A stretch of 64,000 bases of DNA, from positions 434,001 to 498,000 of the forward strand of contig CP114121.1 of the NCBI GenBank assembly GCA_029959195.1, read 5' to 3'. A program made the translations under genes and the position numbers. Positions 1 through 11,800 of the stretch are shown piece by piece. Every line of letters starts with the position of its first letter. Within the stretch, counting starts at the first letter, position 1. This DNA is from Dictyophora rubrovolvata. Lineage: Eukaryota; Basidiomycota; Agaricomycetes; Phallales; Phallaceae. The notes beneath the pieces were generated by a model, which worked only from the letters and a program-made list of their open reading frames with translations, was not told the origin of the DNA and made no database searches.

Positions 1-2012
1 GTGATGCAACAGTAATTAGCGCCATTGATATTGGGGCCGTCGGGGTCACCTGATATTCCCACGTAACCAGTCTAAATAGACTGGTACCAGGGTGGTCACA
101 TGTCAGTCTAATTAGACTGCTGATCCCCTTAAAACGCAATCCAGCAAAAAATCCTGGATTTGAGACAAAAGGAAAAATAAAATATTAATTATTTGACTGT
201 GTAAATAAAATAAAAAATACACTACCTGCCTGATTTAGCAAAGGGAGACTGTAATGGATTCATTACATATATGCACAAAGACTAGTTGTCTTCATATTTT
301 TATTATTCTAAGTCGTAAGCGCTACTGTGCAGTTATGTAATATGCGGCACTTGACACATCATAGCTACATGTAGTTGCTTACTTAATATCCAACTGTACA
401 TATGTCTTATGAGTTATGTGGCTCATTTTCAAAGACTCATTGCCAGTGAACAAAACAGGTGGTAGCAACATGTATTTGATATCTACATTGCCCAGTGACA
501 AAGGCAATACAGGAGATGGTCCAGTGACAGAATTGGCAGAGTTCAAACCAATTTCAAATAGAGCACTTTGAGCAGTGCCAATGATCTGTCCTTGTGACCC
601 AGAGTCCAACAGAGGTAACAATAACATAGTGAAGAAATAAGAGAAACATTGGTAGGTCCCAATTTTCTTCAAAGTCTTTTTGTCACTGTTGAGTGTGATG
701 AAAATTTTCTCTTTTTTTGAATTGAACAAATAATAGGAAATATTTGGCTTCATAGCTCATTTTCACAGCTGAGCTCAGAAGGCAGCTTAAAGACTGTGCC
801 AATGTATGAAATATATGTTGCAATAGAGTCCCTGAATACGAAACATTTATGCATATTCATTTTTAAGGATTCAATAAATAAAACTTCCCTTTTGGTATTT
901 GACCAATCTCCATCATCTAAATATGATGACAATTGTCCTGCAACAGACATAGCTTCTCAAATTAGATGAGAAAATAAAAATAAAAATAGTCTGATTTTCC
1001 ATATTATTCATATTTTCGCTTTTAACGACTCTATTATACTGAAAAAATTTTAGATCCTTGTACGCATATATAAAGAGGCCATGGATGTACTACTCAAGAC
1101 ATCCATCCCTCTCCCATGTTTATATCCAAATGTGTTACCACAGCACTTTCTTTCATTCTGATAATACATACCCATCCCTGCATTCCTCTAGTAGAAAGCC
1201 TGATCGTTATAGAGCTTCTCAACAACAATTAGCACATTCTCTCTCACTCTTTGATTCCTTACTTCGTGCCATTTACAGATCTGCTCTTGAGACTCAAACA
1301 CAATCTCATAACATTGTCACTTGCAATCCCTTTATCAAACAAGCTGAAGAAATAGCTTAGTAGGTCATCATAGTTGGTATTATTACACTTTCATTGACAT
1401 GATTTTAGTTCTTTGACTGCTCATTCTCAGAATATGGTCACTTCTCAAGGTATTAAAAAATATTTGAATGCTTTGAGACTGGGATTGTGCTGCTGGTGCT
1501 CTCTTTGTTCTAAAAGACCTCAATTAGCAAAAGTAAGAAGCAATACTGAAGGAGTATATCTTGAATGCTATCAATGTGATTTTTTTAGTATGTTCATCTG
1601 TTGCAGCCAGTGATCTGGCTTCTTACTTTAAATTAGTGGACTTGGACAGAATTTATGAGAGCAACAAGACATACTGTGTATCCTGAAGCTGATTAAAGTG
1701 GTATGTTCAATTATTATTGTATTTAGTCAGAATTCTTATTGCTTGCTTTCATAATAAGTACTTCAACCAGTAACAATATATTTTATTGGAGTAGGTAAAG
1801 AATTTCCTTTAAGATGTGATTCTCTACTTTGAAAGTGTAAGTCTCTCAACCAGAATTCAACCACTAAACCTTTATACTGTATAGACTTGGTAATCCCAGG
1901 CCGTGACAATGTAAAGTGCGAAATCAAAAGCCCTGAGCTTCCATCTATTATCAAAGAAATTCTGAAAGAACTCAATAAAGATACTCAAGATTCTAATTTG
2001 AGTCCAAAAGGT
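1..2012. other. AT-rich stretch without a recognisable gene
   Basis: Open frames here (minus 379-950, plus 1058-1360, plus 1413-1613) are short, AT-rich, and match no family I recognise. Two near-perfect short palindromes lie at 67-84 and 104-119, both built on AGTCTA/TAGACT, and could be the edge of a small transposon. Nothing else is supportable. Confidence 0.5.
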
Positions 2013-3375
2013 GTTAAGTACTGATACTTGGATATTGATGACACTTGTATAGACATTAATAATTGTATTTAAGAATAATACAAATGTCACCGGGGCGTAG
2101 AGCACAACCTCAACCTGAGTGGGTTGTGTCATGACAGTCCTCTTAAAGATTAGCTCTACTAGTCTTCGCAATTGTCAGGATCTTCAAGTCTTTTTCAAAT
2201 GTATCTGAGACGAAGCTTTAGAAAGTCTAGGATAATCTGGAAGAAGAGATCATCAACAAGGAAACAGAAAAAGAGGAGATTGAAGAAGTAATGAATCCAA
2301 TGCCAGAATGGTGTTGTTTCAAGAAGCAGTTTAGACAAGAAACGCTTCGCAATGGTGGGATCTGTTAAGTACTGATACTCGGGTTTTGATGATACTTGTA
2401 TAGACATTAATAATTGTATCTAAGAACAATACAAACATCACCAGGGCGTAGAGCATGACCTCAACTTGAGTGGGTTGTGTCACAACAGTCCTCTTAAGGA
2501 TTAGCTCTACTAGTGTCACACTCCGCATGCCCCAGAGTCCAAACCCGGACTATCCCGAATCCCGTACTACATACCCTGTATTTCCTCTTAACTCCGAGAC
2601 CTGTACTCCATCCGTACTCCATCCGTACTCCGTATCAGACATCTTCCTTAAGGGGATGTGTATTCCACTCGCTTAGTAATAAGGTACCTGGTTGTCATCT
2701 TGGCTTGCACTAGTCAATTCCCACTTTCCCTTATTTGTCATTATCCCCACTTACGTAGTTCCACTCCCTCCTGTATTTAAACCCCAGCTCCCTCAGCTGT
2801 GGATCCTCAGTCTGAATATAATCAGTTAATCAGTTACTCTCTCGTCTCTAATCCATCTCGTACTCTTAATCCGTATTGTGTAGTTGGCTCGGACTTAACG
2901 TTCAAGTCAACTCGTACTTATCGTTCATATCATCTTCAACGACGTGGACTTGTACTCCATCGTCATATCACACGTCGTCGGACTTGTACGTACTTGCGTA
3001 CTTCCTTGTATTCCGAAATCGAGGGATATCGTAAGCTGGGCGAGTGAGTGCAACATATAAGTTGAAGCCAAGTCCCTCACCCCGTACTTCAGTACTCTGT
3101 CTCCCGTCTGACCCCGTGGTCCGGACTTCTTCAGAACTATCCGGAATAGCTTTGGGCCACCATATGTAACAACTAGTCCTCATGATTGTTGGGACCTTTG
3201 AGAGTCTTCTTTAGATATACCCAAGACAAAGCTCTAGAAAATCTAGGACAATCTGGAAGAAGAGATCATCAATGAGGAAACAGAAAAAGAGGAGGTTGAA
3301 GAAGTAATGAATCCAATGCCAGAACAGCGTTGTTTCAGGAAGCAGTTTAAACGAGGAACATTTCGCAATGGTGGA
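2013..3375. repeat. Tandem duplication (~351 bp unit), second copy split by a solo LTR
   Basis: Block X (2013-2163) recurs at 2364-2513 and block Y (2164-2361) recurs at about 3172-3375, giving X-Y-X-Y. The second X/Y junction is where the solo LTR 2514-3171 sits. Y read on the plus strand has a short acidic, coding-like stretch ending in residues RKQFKRGTFRNGG, so it may be a fragment of an old element gene, but no family is recognised. Confidence 0.75.
2514..3171 (+). mobile_element. Solo LTR, family A1, with target duplication ACTAG
   Basis: The 658 bp sequence begins TGTCACACTCC and ends ATATGTAACA. It is flanked by ACTAG at 2509-2513 and 3172-3176, the 5 bp duplication expected of LTR-retrotransposon integrase. 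No internal region is attached. The same family occurs inverted at 44765-54586. A TTTAAA-type promoter element follows the run CTCCTGTA near 2770. Confidence 0.9.
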
Positions 3376-3946
3376 ATCGTATGAAGGTAAAAAGACTCTA
3401 TTGAGATATCGAACTAGGTTCAATATTAAGTCTAAAGAAGAGTCTAACTACAATGTATAGAGTGGTTTATATACATGTATGCTAGAAGTTTAAATCTTAG
3501 TTCAAAATAGATAATGAACTTAAGAATATATACAAGTCATAGCAATTCATGAGTATCATAAGTATATGCAGGATCGGTTTGCCATGTGACAAATATGAGG
3601 CAATAAGAATAAAGGAAATGCCTATAATGATTCATGGTCATCATAGATGATCTCATACATAGTTAGGGACTAGAATATAGATCTAAGCTCTATCCGTGAC
3701 TTATTGTAAGTCCTAGGAAGACAATGGCATCTAGGGCATGGTAGAATGGCAATAAAGTCTGGTGAGACTTCTGGTCGTGATGCCTGTGAAGCAACATTAA
3801 TAAGATGCAGATAAAATATGATAATAATAGGTAATATCATTGTTAATTTGTATCACTAAAGTGTCATGAATTTGGGTCATGATAAAAGAAAAGTTAGAGT
3901 CAAAATCAGGATTGAAGTTGACATCCAAGCCTTATGATGGGCCAGC
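3376..3946. other. No gene seen
   Basis: AT-rich sequence without coding signal between the tandem duplication and the nested LTR cluster. No repeat boundary could be assigned. Confidence 0.4.
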
Positions 3947-4052
3947 TGTTATATACAGCGGTCTGGGACTATATCTCAGATGTCCCTGAGAAAGTCCAGA
4001 CTGCCAGGGGGACAGATGGAAGATGGAGTACGGAAGTACAGGACGAGGGACT

Positions 4053-4447
4053 TGTCAGGGTACGCTAGTATCGTCCCCTTGTTTATCTTCGGTTCTGGTC
4101 TATTTTATTTATTTCTATATTTCTTGTATTCTATTCCATCTCTTGCGTTTCCCTCTCCTTCCATATTCCCATTTTCCCTTCAACGGGTGCTGAGCGCCCG
4201 TTCTCATCAGAGCTGTGGCCTAGGCCCTGGCTAAAAGTCCAGGACCGGCGCGTATCTGCACCCAGTCCATGAACTGAAGGCTGCATGTGGCCTTCGCCGT
4301 TTTTCATAGTATATAGTTAGTAGCCCTAGAGGAGGGATCCCTAAGTTTGTTCTCTTAGGATCCCCTCCCTCTAGGTGAGTTAGTATCTTTCCCAAAATAT
4401 ATTTGCTTAGGATCCCCTCCCTCTAGTCTGAGTGAGTAGCCCTGACA
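4053..4447 (+). repeat. 5' LTR of chromovirus no. 1 (family C)
   Basis: 395 bp, TG...CA. The 3' third holds three repeats of a GGATCCC/CCTCCCTCTAG motif in opposing orientations, able to form hairpins around 4330-4430. The stretch 4343-4353 is complementary to the putative primer site just outside the LTR. Confidence 0.9.
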
Positions 4448-4449
4448 GT

Positions 4450-4460
4450 AGAACAAACTT
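4450..4460 (+). promoter_or_regulatory. Putative self-priming primer-binding site (Tf1/sushi type)
   Basis: Eleven bases, AGAACAAACTT, begin two bases after the 5' LTR. They are perfectly complementary to AAGTTTGTTCT at 4343-4353 inside the LTR. In Tf1/sushi chromoviruses the first 11 nt of the transcript fold back on the PBS and are cleaved to prime reverse transcription; length and position here fit. The sequence does not start with TGG, so a tRNA primer is unlikely. The transcript start at 4343 is inferred. Confidence 0.65.
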
Positions 4461-6455
4461 CTACCCCTGGACCGGTCATTTCTATCGATGTTCACCTTCG
4501 GAAAATTGTCCTTGACAACGACTCGTTCCATCTTGAGTCCTTCCTCGTGCTCTGTCTATAACTTGACCCTTCCCATCCTTCTTACTGTGCACCTAGGGTA
4601 TTTTTACTATCATGGAACCCGACCAGGCTACTCTGAATCTGGAGCAATGCCTTGCAGCTATGGAACAAAATTTCCTCATGTGCAACACTCGACTCGAACA
4701 ACTCCTATCTTGTCTTGAACCGTTTCTCCAACCTCAACTCCCGTCTGATTCTCCGTCAGAATCTCCAGTAAACTCTCAATCCGCCAATATTCCCCCTGTC
4801 CGAGCATCGGTTCCATCTTCCACGTGAGACTTACGAAATTCTCATAATACCTGTCCCGCAGTGCCTCAATCCTTTGATAGTGATAGAAACAAAGGACGCA
4901 TGTTCTGGAACTCTGTCCAGATCTATATGAGCGCATGTAGCAAGGATTTTGTGACCAACCAAGAAATGATCATTTGGACACTATCGTATATGAACGATGG
5001 CCGTGCCCACATTTTTGCCAATAGCCTGCTACAGAAGTACCTTGCAGGTATCATTCCTTTCGCAACTTGGGGAGAATTCCGACTCAAGTTCGAAGAGGAA
5101 TTTTTGTCCTTAACCGAACACAATGATGCCCTCAACCTCCTCCTATCCGGCAGATATGCTCAAGGAGGTCGAACTGTAGAGGATTATGTGGACTCCTTCA
5201 ATGTCCTCATAGAACATGCTGGCTTCACGGATGGCTTCGCCATCACAACGCACTTTCAACAAGGATTAGACCTGACAATTCAGTCCAAGGTCACTACCAT
5301 GCAGAGCCGACCCACATATGAGGATTTCGAAGGCTGGGTCAAGGCTGCATGCATTTTTGATCAAGATAGAAGAGCAAATGAAGCCTTCAGTGCCACTCGA
5401 TGTCGCCAACTCCCAACCCCATCAATTCCTAATTCCTTAATGATGGCTCCTATGTCTTGTCCTAGACCGGTACCCTTCCTGCCTCTAAGACCCACTATCC
5501 CCCAGTACCAACCACCTCCATTCCCACCTCCTAGGCCAGTTGCTCCTGGGTTTGCTGCTGCTCTGCCTAGGCCGTCGATTCTGGTTCAACCTCCTCAACA
5601 ATGTCATGACCCGATGGACGTTGATGCCACACGTCGACAGATGACTGCAGAATCCACTAGATGTTACTGCTGTGGACAAGCTGGGCATCTCATGCGCGAT
5701 TGTCCTCGCACGCATGACATTCATTTCGTGAACACAGACGAGATTGACAACCTTGTCGAACTGCTCCTTGCCCAGAAGGACGTTGTGTCATGCTCCGCGT
5801 GCCACACCTTCCTAATTTGGAAGTCCGATCCCATTCCACTTATTTCCGTACTCACCCCGCATCTCCGTAGCAATCCCATCCCATACTTGTCAGTACTCTG
5901 TCCGGACTTCAAGTCCATCACCTTCCTTATGGGGAAACTGGCTCCTGACTCTTAGTAATAAGGAACGAAGATTTTATAATCATCACCCCTAGCTGTGTAC
6001 AACCATATGCTACCTTTCCTTATTTACTCTTATCCCCATTCCCGTAGTTCCGTTCCCTCTTGTATTTAAACCCCCAGCTTCCAGCTGTGGATCCCTAGTC
6101 TGAATATCAGCTTTATTAGTCTCATCTCGTACTCTCTAAGTCCCTGCCACTCCAAAATTGAGGGATAGATAAAGCTGGGCGAGTGGGCGCAGCTTATAAG
6201 CTGAAACCAAGTCCCTCGTCCCATACTTCCATACTCCGTCTTCCGCCTGTCCCCAGCAGTCCAGACTTTCTCGGAGACATCCAGGATAGTCCCGGTGTTG
6301 CGCACCAAAATCTATATTTGGCAAAAATTAGGGTAAATGTTCCGAAGATTCCCTAATCCCACGATATGTCCTTTGGAGCTTGAATTCACTTTTGCAACTA
6401 CCCAAAACCCACGTCCAAAACATTTTTTTATCCCAAAAACATTGATACAAAAGAT

Positions 6456-7124
6456 ATGTCCTCACTCCAGATTCGCTCTTCTCGTTCCCTGCCGTCCCTT
6501 CACGCTCCTTCTATCGATGACTCTGATTGTTTTTGTTTTGTCCCTCCTACTCCTGATGTCAATCTCTGTGATTTGGACACTCAGTACTACGTCTACTTCA
6601 CATCCTATGCACACCTCAACCTCGATCCCTCCACTTTATTACCACTATACCCGAACCCCATTATTATCAGTTGACATAAAGCTTCGGATCTGATCTTGTA
6701 TTCAGATGCGGGCGATAAGAAGGTTTCTTTTGGAACACGATTATGGTTAGAAGGATATGAAGAATGGTTCGTTGTGGTGAATATGTACACGATTCACATA
6801 GGTCTACTGGACACGGTTACTAGGATATGGGCTACTGCTGAACACGGACATGCATTCTGGCACATTGTATTCAATGTCCCTTGTTCATGGATCCGTCGTC
6901 GATATCAGCACATGCCAGAACCTGAATTTTTCCTTCCTTTCTACAATTCTGGTACTCCACAATTTCCCATGACTCCAAAACCTCCTATCTCCACCTTTGA
7001 TCCTCCCACCGAACCTTCATCACCTTCTTTTCGTCCTACAACTCCTGTTTCTACTGTCCCCAAGCTACATCGGCTTCGGAAATTCTGTTCGGCTATAATT
7101 AAGACATCTGGGATAATGCTATAG
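6456..7124 (+). pseudogene. Element B ORF1, unknown protein, one in-frame stop
   Basis: The frame starting MSSLQIRSSRSL is open for 222 codons apart from a TGA at 6672-6674. At that site the reverse copy at 17.5-18.2 kb has CAA, so both can derive from CGA. Recognisable blocks are VPPTPDVNLCDLDTQYYV, then FGTRLWLEGYEEWFVVV, then HAFWHIVFNVPCSW, then a proline-rich tail. No signal peptide, membrane segment or catalytic motif is evident. Its W...FW-IVF core resembles the core of ORF2, so the two look paralogous. The function is unknown and I propose none. Conservation of the frame in a second copy argues that it was once translated. Confidence 0.55.
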
Positions 7125-7266
7125 GAAGACTTCATTTGAATAATCAGGACTAATTAAAACGAAAAACAAGGACTTCTTTATTTTTTTATTCCCCTCTTTT
7201 GTTGTCTCGTTTCTTTTCTTTCGGAGTCTAAATTAATTCCACCCTTTCTTATCCTTCTCTTCCATC

Positions 7267-7854
7267 ATGAGCCTTGTACAACCTCTTGGCTACGAATCAC
7301 TTGCCCCCACTTCCTTCCTTCCTTACCCCTTTTATCCTTTCACATGGATAACTTTGGACAAACGATATGCCAACTTTGAATCAACAATATGGATTTATCG
7401 CATCTCTGGTACAAACATCGAGGTAGACAGAAGTACGTTATGGCCACATTCTCTAGTCCCCATTCAAGAATACCAGGTACCCTACGAGAAATTGGAATTC
7501 CCAGAGAATCCAAAAGTGAACGAAATAATCCATATTAACATACTCGCTCGTTCATATGAATTGGTTTGGATTTGCCAGTTTCATCGTAGCGAACAACCTG
7601 TTTGGCGGTTCATATTCCATCAACCACTTCTTTATCATGATGAATTTCTTTTCATGGATGCTCCCACTAATGCGATCGACAATCATCCTGCCCCTGACTA
7701 CTGTCCGCTAGAGGTTGATACTTCCCAACCGCTTCCCAAGTACCTTGAGCGGAGACCTTTAGTTCTGTACGATTGGAGCTCTTTAACAAGAGTTCAACAA
7801 CGAAATACGCGGATACATATGGCAGTGGCAAACGCACATCGTTTCCAAGGTTAA
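7267..7854 (+). CDS. Element B ORF2, intact unknown 195 aa protein
   Basis: Uninterrupted 195-codon frame from ATG 7267 (MSLVQPLGYESLAP) to TAA 7852-7854. Conserved blocks are STIWIYRISGTNIEVD, VPYEKLEFPENPKVNEI, ARSYELVWICQFHRSEQP and VWRFIFHQPLLYHDEFLFMD. The same blocks occur in the reverse B copy (16.8-17.4 kb) and, degraded, at 44340-44764, so three related copies exist in this window. It is rich in aromatic residues and proline, with no recognised domain. It sits 140 bp downstream of ORF1 in the same orientation. Function is unknown; the intact frame makes this the best representative for profile searches. Confidence 0.6.
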   Translation: MSLVQPLGYESLAPTSFLPYPFYPFTWITLDKRYANFESTIWIYRISGTNIEVDRSTLWPHSLVPIQEYQVPYEKLEFPENPKVNEIIHINILARSYELVWICQFHRSEQPVWRFIFHQPLLYHDEFLFMDAPTNAIDNHPAPDYCPLEVDTSQPLPKYLERRPLVLYDWSSLTRVQQRNTRIHMAVANAHRFQG

Positions 7855-8800
7855 AGGAAGGAGATGAAGATCGAAATCTGAGGCTGTGAAGTGCTTATCG
7901 ATGGTGATGTCTATTTTTGGGAAAATTAGTAAGGATGAATAAAATGACCTCCTATTCTCATCGTTTCCTTTCTTGTTTGCTCCTTTTTCTTTCCTTTTGT
8001 ACTTGTATTGATTCTAAATCCATTCTTTTGTGTTGCTCCTTTCTTTCTTTTTGTTTTGTCATCGCCATGAAATTCTTTTGTTCGCTCTTTATAATAGTAT
8101 AGTCTCACTGACTCATATGCCCCTTTTTTTTTATTTACTTGCTTTTCTCTTTGTTTCTTTTCTTCCTTATTACAAATCCGGCTCACAATTACTAATTGTA
8201 TTGCCACTCAAAGCCCAAAAACATTCTTATTGTTCCAAAACGTATAAATACTGCATGTAAATACCTGTAACAGCAGCAATACCTACGTTGGTTTGACTCA
8301 AGTTTAAGTTTGTGGTTTTTGTTTAGTGTTTTTGGTTTTGCCTCTTGTCTATCTCTACGCTCACGTCTTTACCTTTGGAAAACTCTGAGACTGTACATTT
8401 CGGAGTATAAACTTGCGATCTGAGTTATCGCGATTATCGTACTTTGGCTCACAAGCAACCCTTGATTTGTTAACAGTAACCGTCTTTTGGTTGTTGTTGT
8501 TTGTTGTTGTTTCCATCATCTCCCCCTTTTTATTTCACACTAAGCAGCACCTGGACTCGCTCCATGGAGATTGACTACCTCACTCATTCTTTTCTTGTGT
8601 ATTTCACTAGGCGTATTATTTTTCCTTTTGTGCATAGTGAAGCTTACACCGGACCGCCGTACATAACATGTTGCAGAAGCACAGAGTCGTGCAGGGCCTG
8701 GACCAACAGAGGAAGAAGAGACTCCTGCACCAGTAGCAACAGAGGATTTTAAGGAAGGCAATGAGTGAAGGATACACCCTCGTTGCCGACATTCAATAGA

Positions 8801-11800
8801 TTCGATGTTTTGTACATAGATCGTGAACAAAATGATGATAGTAATTCAAATCCTATTACCCCTGCTGTATCTCCTAAAAACCCCCCTCTCCCTACACCTT
8901 CTTCTATGCCGCCACCTCCTTGACTCTCGACTTCGAAGCAGAAGTCATTACCCTCCGAATATCGACTCGCAGCCACCACTGGTACTCAGAAACTTGAAAT
9001 CTCAGTAGAGCTCCAGAGTACTGATACAGGAGATTTGATCACCAGCAAAGCCATGCTTGATACGGGTGCTAGTGATATGTTCCTGGACCATGAGTTCGTT
9101 GAGAGACATTGACTCTCGACTGTCAAACTCCTGAAACCTATTCCTGTATTCAATGTTGATGGTACACCCAACCAGGCTGGTGCTATCACACATGTGGTCG
9201 ATCTGGTTATGAGGTATCGGTCCCACTCTGAACATGTCCTATTTGCCGTTACCCCACTTGGGAAATATCCCGTATTACTGGGGCTACCTTGGTTCAAGGC
9301 CCACAACTTGGTGATTGATTATACTGCTGGAGAGGTAGAACTGATGCGTTGTAGTCCCCAATGTCGTTCCTGTGTGCCCAGCTGGCCTTCGGGTCGTCAT
9401 ACTAAATGTTCCTTCCGACAGATCCAAATGTCTGCAGATGTGAAGCTTGACAACACCGAGGCTGAAGATCCTGACATGCCTGATCTGACAGACATGGAAG
9501 ATGAGCTCCAGCTTGAGGATGGTGATCGACTCTTTGGTATTTCGATGGTTGACACTGGACCCGAGTTCCATCACATTGGCGCAACTGAGACCATCTCACA
9601 AAGACTTGCTCAAGCTCATGCCAGGAACTCAGATGCTCCGGCCCCCAAGGGTTTTCACGATATCATGCCTGAACAATTCCATGACTTTGATGATATCTTT
9701 TCTAAAGAATCCTTTGATTTGCTACCAATGTCAAAGAAATGGGATCACCTAATAGAACTCGTCTCTGGTTCAGAGCCCAAATCTAGTAAGATCTACCTGC
9801 TGTCACCGAAGGAACAGGCCGAGTTGGACGTGTTTCTAGAGGAAAACCTCAAATCAGGACAGATCCAACTCTCAAAGTCGCCAATGGCCTCACTGGTCTT
9901 CTTTATCAAAAAGAAGGATGGTTCCCTTCGTCTCATTCAGGATTACCAGGCTCTGAATGTGATGACGATCAAGAACTGTTATCCATTGTCCCTTATCCCG
10001 GAACTTGTCAATAAGTTGCAGAGTGCCTGCTACTTCACAAAGCTCGATGTTCGATGGGGCTATAACAATGTGCGGATAAAGGAAGGCGATGAGTGGAAGG
10101 CCGCGTTTCATACTAACAGAGGCCTTTTCAAACCTTTGGTGATGTTTTTTGGCCTTACTAACAGTCCAGCCACCTTCCAGATGATGATGAATGAAATCTT
10201 TGAGGACATGATCTCAGAAGGTGTTGTTGCCGTGTATATTGACGATATCCTCATCTATACATGAGATTTGGAACAACATCGTCATATTACTCAACGTGTA
10301 CTCGAATGGCTTTGTGAGCACCAGCTATACCTTAAAGCAGAGAAATGCAAGTTCTGCAAGACCAAGGTTGAGTACCTTGGGATGGTCATATCCGAGAATA
10401 CAGTTGAAATGGACCCTGTGAAGGTCTCGGGTGTTAGAGACTGGCCTGTCCCGAGAAACGTCACTGAAGTTCAATCCTTCCTCGGTTTTGCTAACTTCTA
10501 TCATTGTTTCATCAAAGACTTCTCTCGTATCATGCTTCCAATGTTTGGTCTGAGCAAAAAGGACACCTTGTTCATCTGGTCCGACATTTGTCAGCAAGCC
10601 TTCAATGCACTCAAGCTCTCAATCACTTCGGCTCCCATCTTGCTCATCCCAGACCCTGCTAAACCCTACAAAGTTGAGGCAGACAGCTCCGACTTTGCTT
10701 CTGGCACAGTTCTCTCGCAGTTATTGGACGAGGATGGTAAATGGCACCTAGTTGCGTTCTTCTCGAAAGCCCTGAGCCCCGTAGAATGCAACTACAAGAT
10801 TCATGACAAGGAAATGCTGGCAATAATTCAAGCCTTGGAAGAATGGCGGCACTTTCTCGAAGGCGCAAGTCACCCCATCGACATTTGCACTGACCATAAG
10901 AACATGAAGTACTTTATGACTACTTGCAACCTCAATCGTCGACAAGCTCAGTGGTCAGTCTATCTTGCTCGATTCGACTTCACCCTCCAGCATATCCTGG
11001 GTAAGTCCATGGGGAAGCCCAACAGCCTCTCTCGACGTGCAGATCACGGATCGGGAAAGGATGACAACCAAGGGATCACTCTTATCCGACCCAAGTTGTT
11101 TGCAATCAATGCCCTGCAAACATTCTGTATCTGAGGAGAAGAGGAAGACTTCCTATGTCAGATTCGCAAGGCCAATCGAGAAGGCAAGCATGAGGATAGC
11201 GTCTCTAAAGCCATCGCTTCTCTTTGAGCTCTCGGTGGTCATTCGGTACATACCAGTGAATGGTCTGAAGATCAGGATGTTCTCTACTACCATGGTAAGA
11301 TCTACGTTCCCAATGTCAAGGATCTACGATAAGAAATTGTTGCACGTCATCATGATACCAAAGTTGGTGGTCACCCTGGTTGTTTCAAAACTCTGGAACT
11401 GGTCTCTCAAACCTTTTGGTGGCCAGGTGTGTCTTGGTACATCCAATGATACATTGAAGCCTGCGATCTCTGCTTGTGTACGAAAATAGCTCGCCACGCA
11501 CCCTTTGGCAGGTTGCACCCCACCGAGACACCACACCGTCCTTGGGAGTTCATATCCGTCGATTTTATTGTTGAACTCCCAGAATCTAATGGGTATGACG
11601 CAATCCTCTCTGTGGTAGATTCGCTAACCAAACAAGTTCATTTCATTCCCACGTTCACCACTATCGACACATCTGGTCTTGTGAGTCTATACCTGCAACA
11701 TGTGTGGAAGCTGCATGGCCTTCCTGACAAGATCATTTCTGACAGGGGGCCACAGTTTGTGACATGCTTCACAAAGGAACTCTCTCAACTCCTTGGCATT

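Larger units (their letters stand above)
6296..8648 (+). mobile_element. Element B: 2.35 kb TG...CA element with two ORFs
   Basis: It starts TGTTGCGCACCAAAATC and ends GTGAAGCTTACA. It lies inside LTR A2 between CCGG at 6292-6295 and CCGG at 8649-8652, so the target duplication is 4 bp (or a decayed 5 bp). Its boundaries resemble an unusually long solo LTR, yet it carries two protein-like ORFs with no gag or pol. A reverse, 3'-truncated copy lies at 16390-18350, a diverged one at 18351-18939, and a relic at 44340-44764. It may be a coding-capable LTR of a large unseen element or a separate non-autonomous class. Confidence 0.7.
5786..8668 (+). mobile_element. Solo LTR, family A2 (forward), split by element B
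   Basis: Left part 5786-6295 starts TGTCATGCTCC; right part 8653-8668 ends ACATAACA. Joined length is about 526 bp, matching the reverse A2 copy. The flanks in gag are CGTTG (5781-5785) and TGTTG (8669-8673), a 5 bp duplication differing only at a CpG. Confidence 0.85.
4612..8768 (+). pseudogene. gag: gag of chromovirus no. 1, interrupted by an LTR and carrying a nonsense codon
   Basis: The gag frame starts at ATG 4612 (MEPDQATLNLEQ) and runs to 5785, then resumes at 8674 after the 5786-8668 insertion and its target duplication, ending at TGA 8766-8768. It has a capsid-like helical region (about residues 85-260), a proline-rich linker, and a CCHC zinc knuckle, CYCCGQAGHLMRDC, near 5664-5705 (C-x2-C-x4-H-x4-C), which binds RNA in virus-like particles. 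An in-frame TGA at 4825-4827 is best explained as a decayed CGA. Pol lies in the -1 frame relative to gag. The insertion alone makes the gene non-functional. Confidence 0.85.

Noticed and set aside
2799-3183. Open frames on both strands near 2.8-3.2 kb, and the similar one at 44902-45147
   Set aside because: They lie inside LTR family A1 and reflect LTR sequence, not genes.
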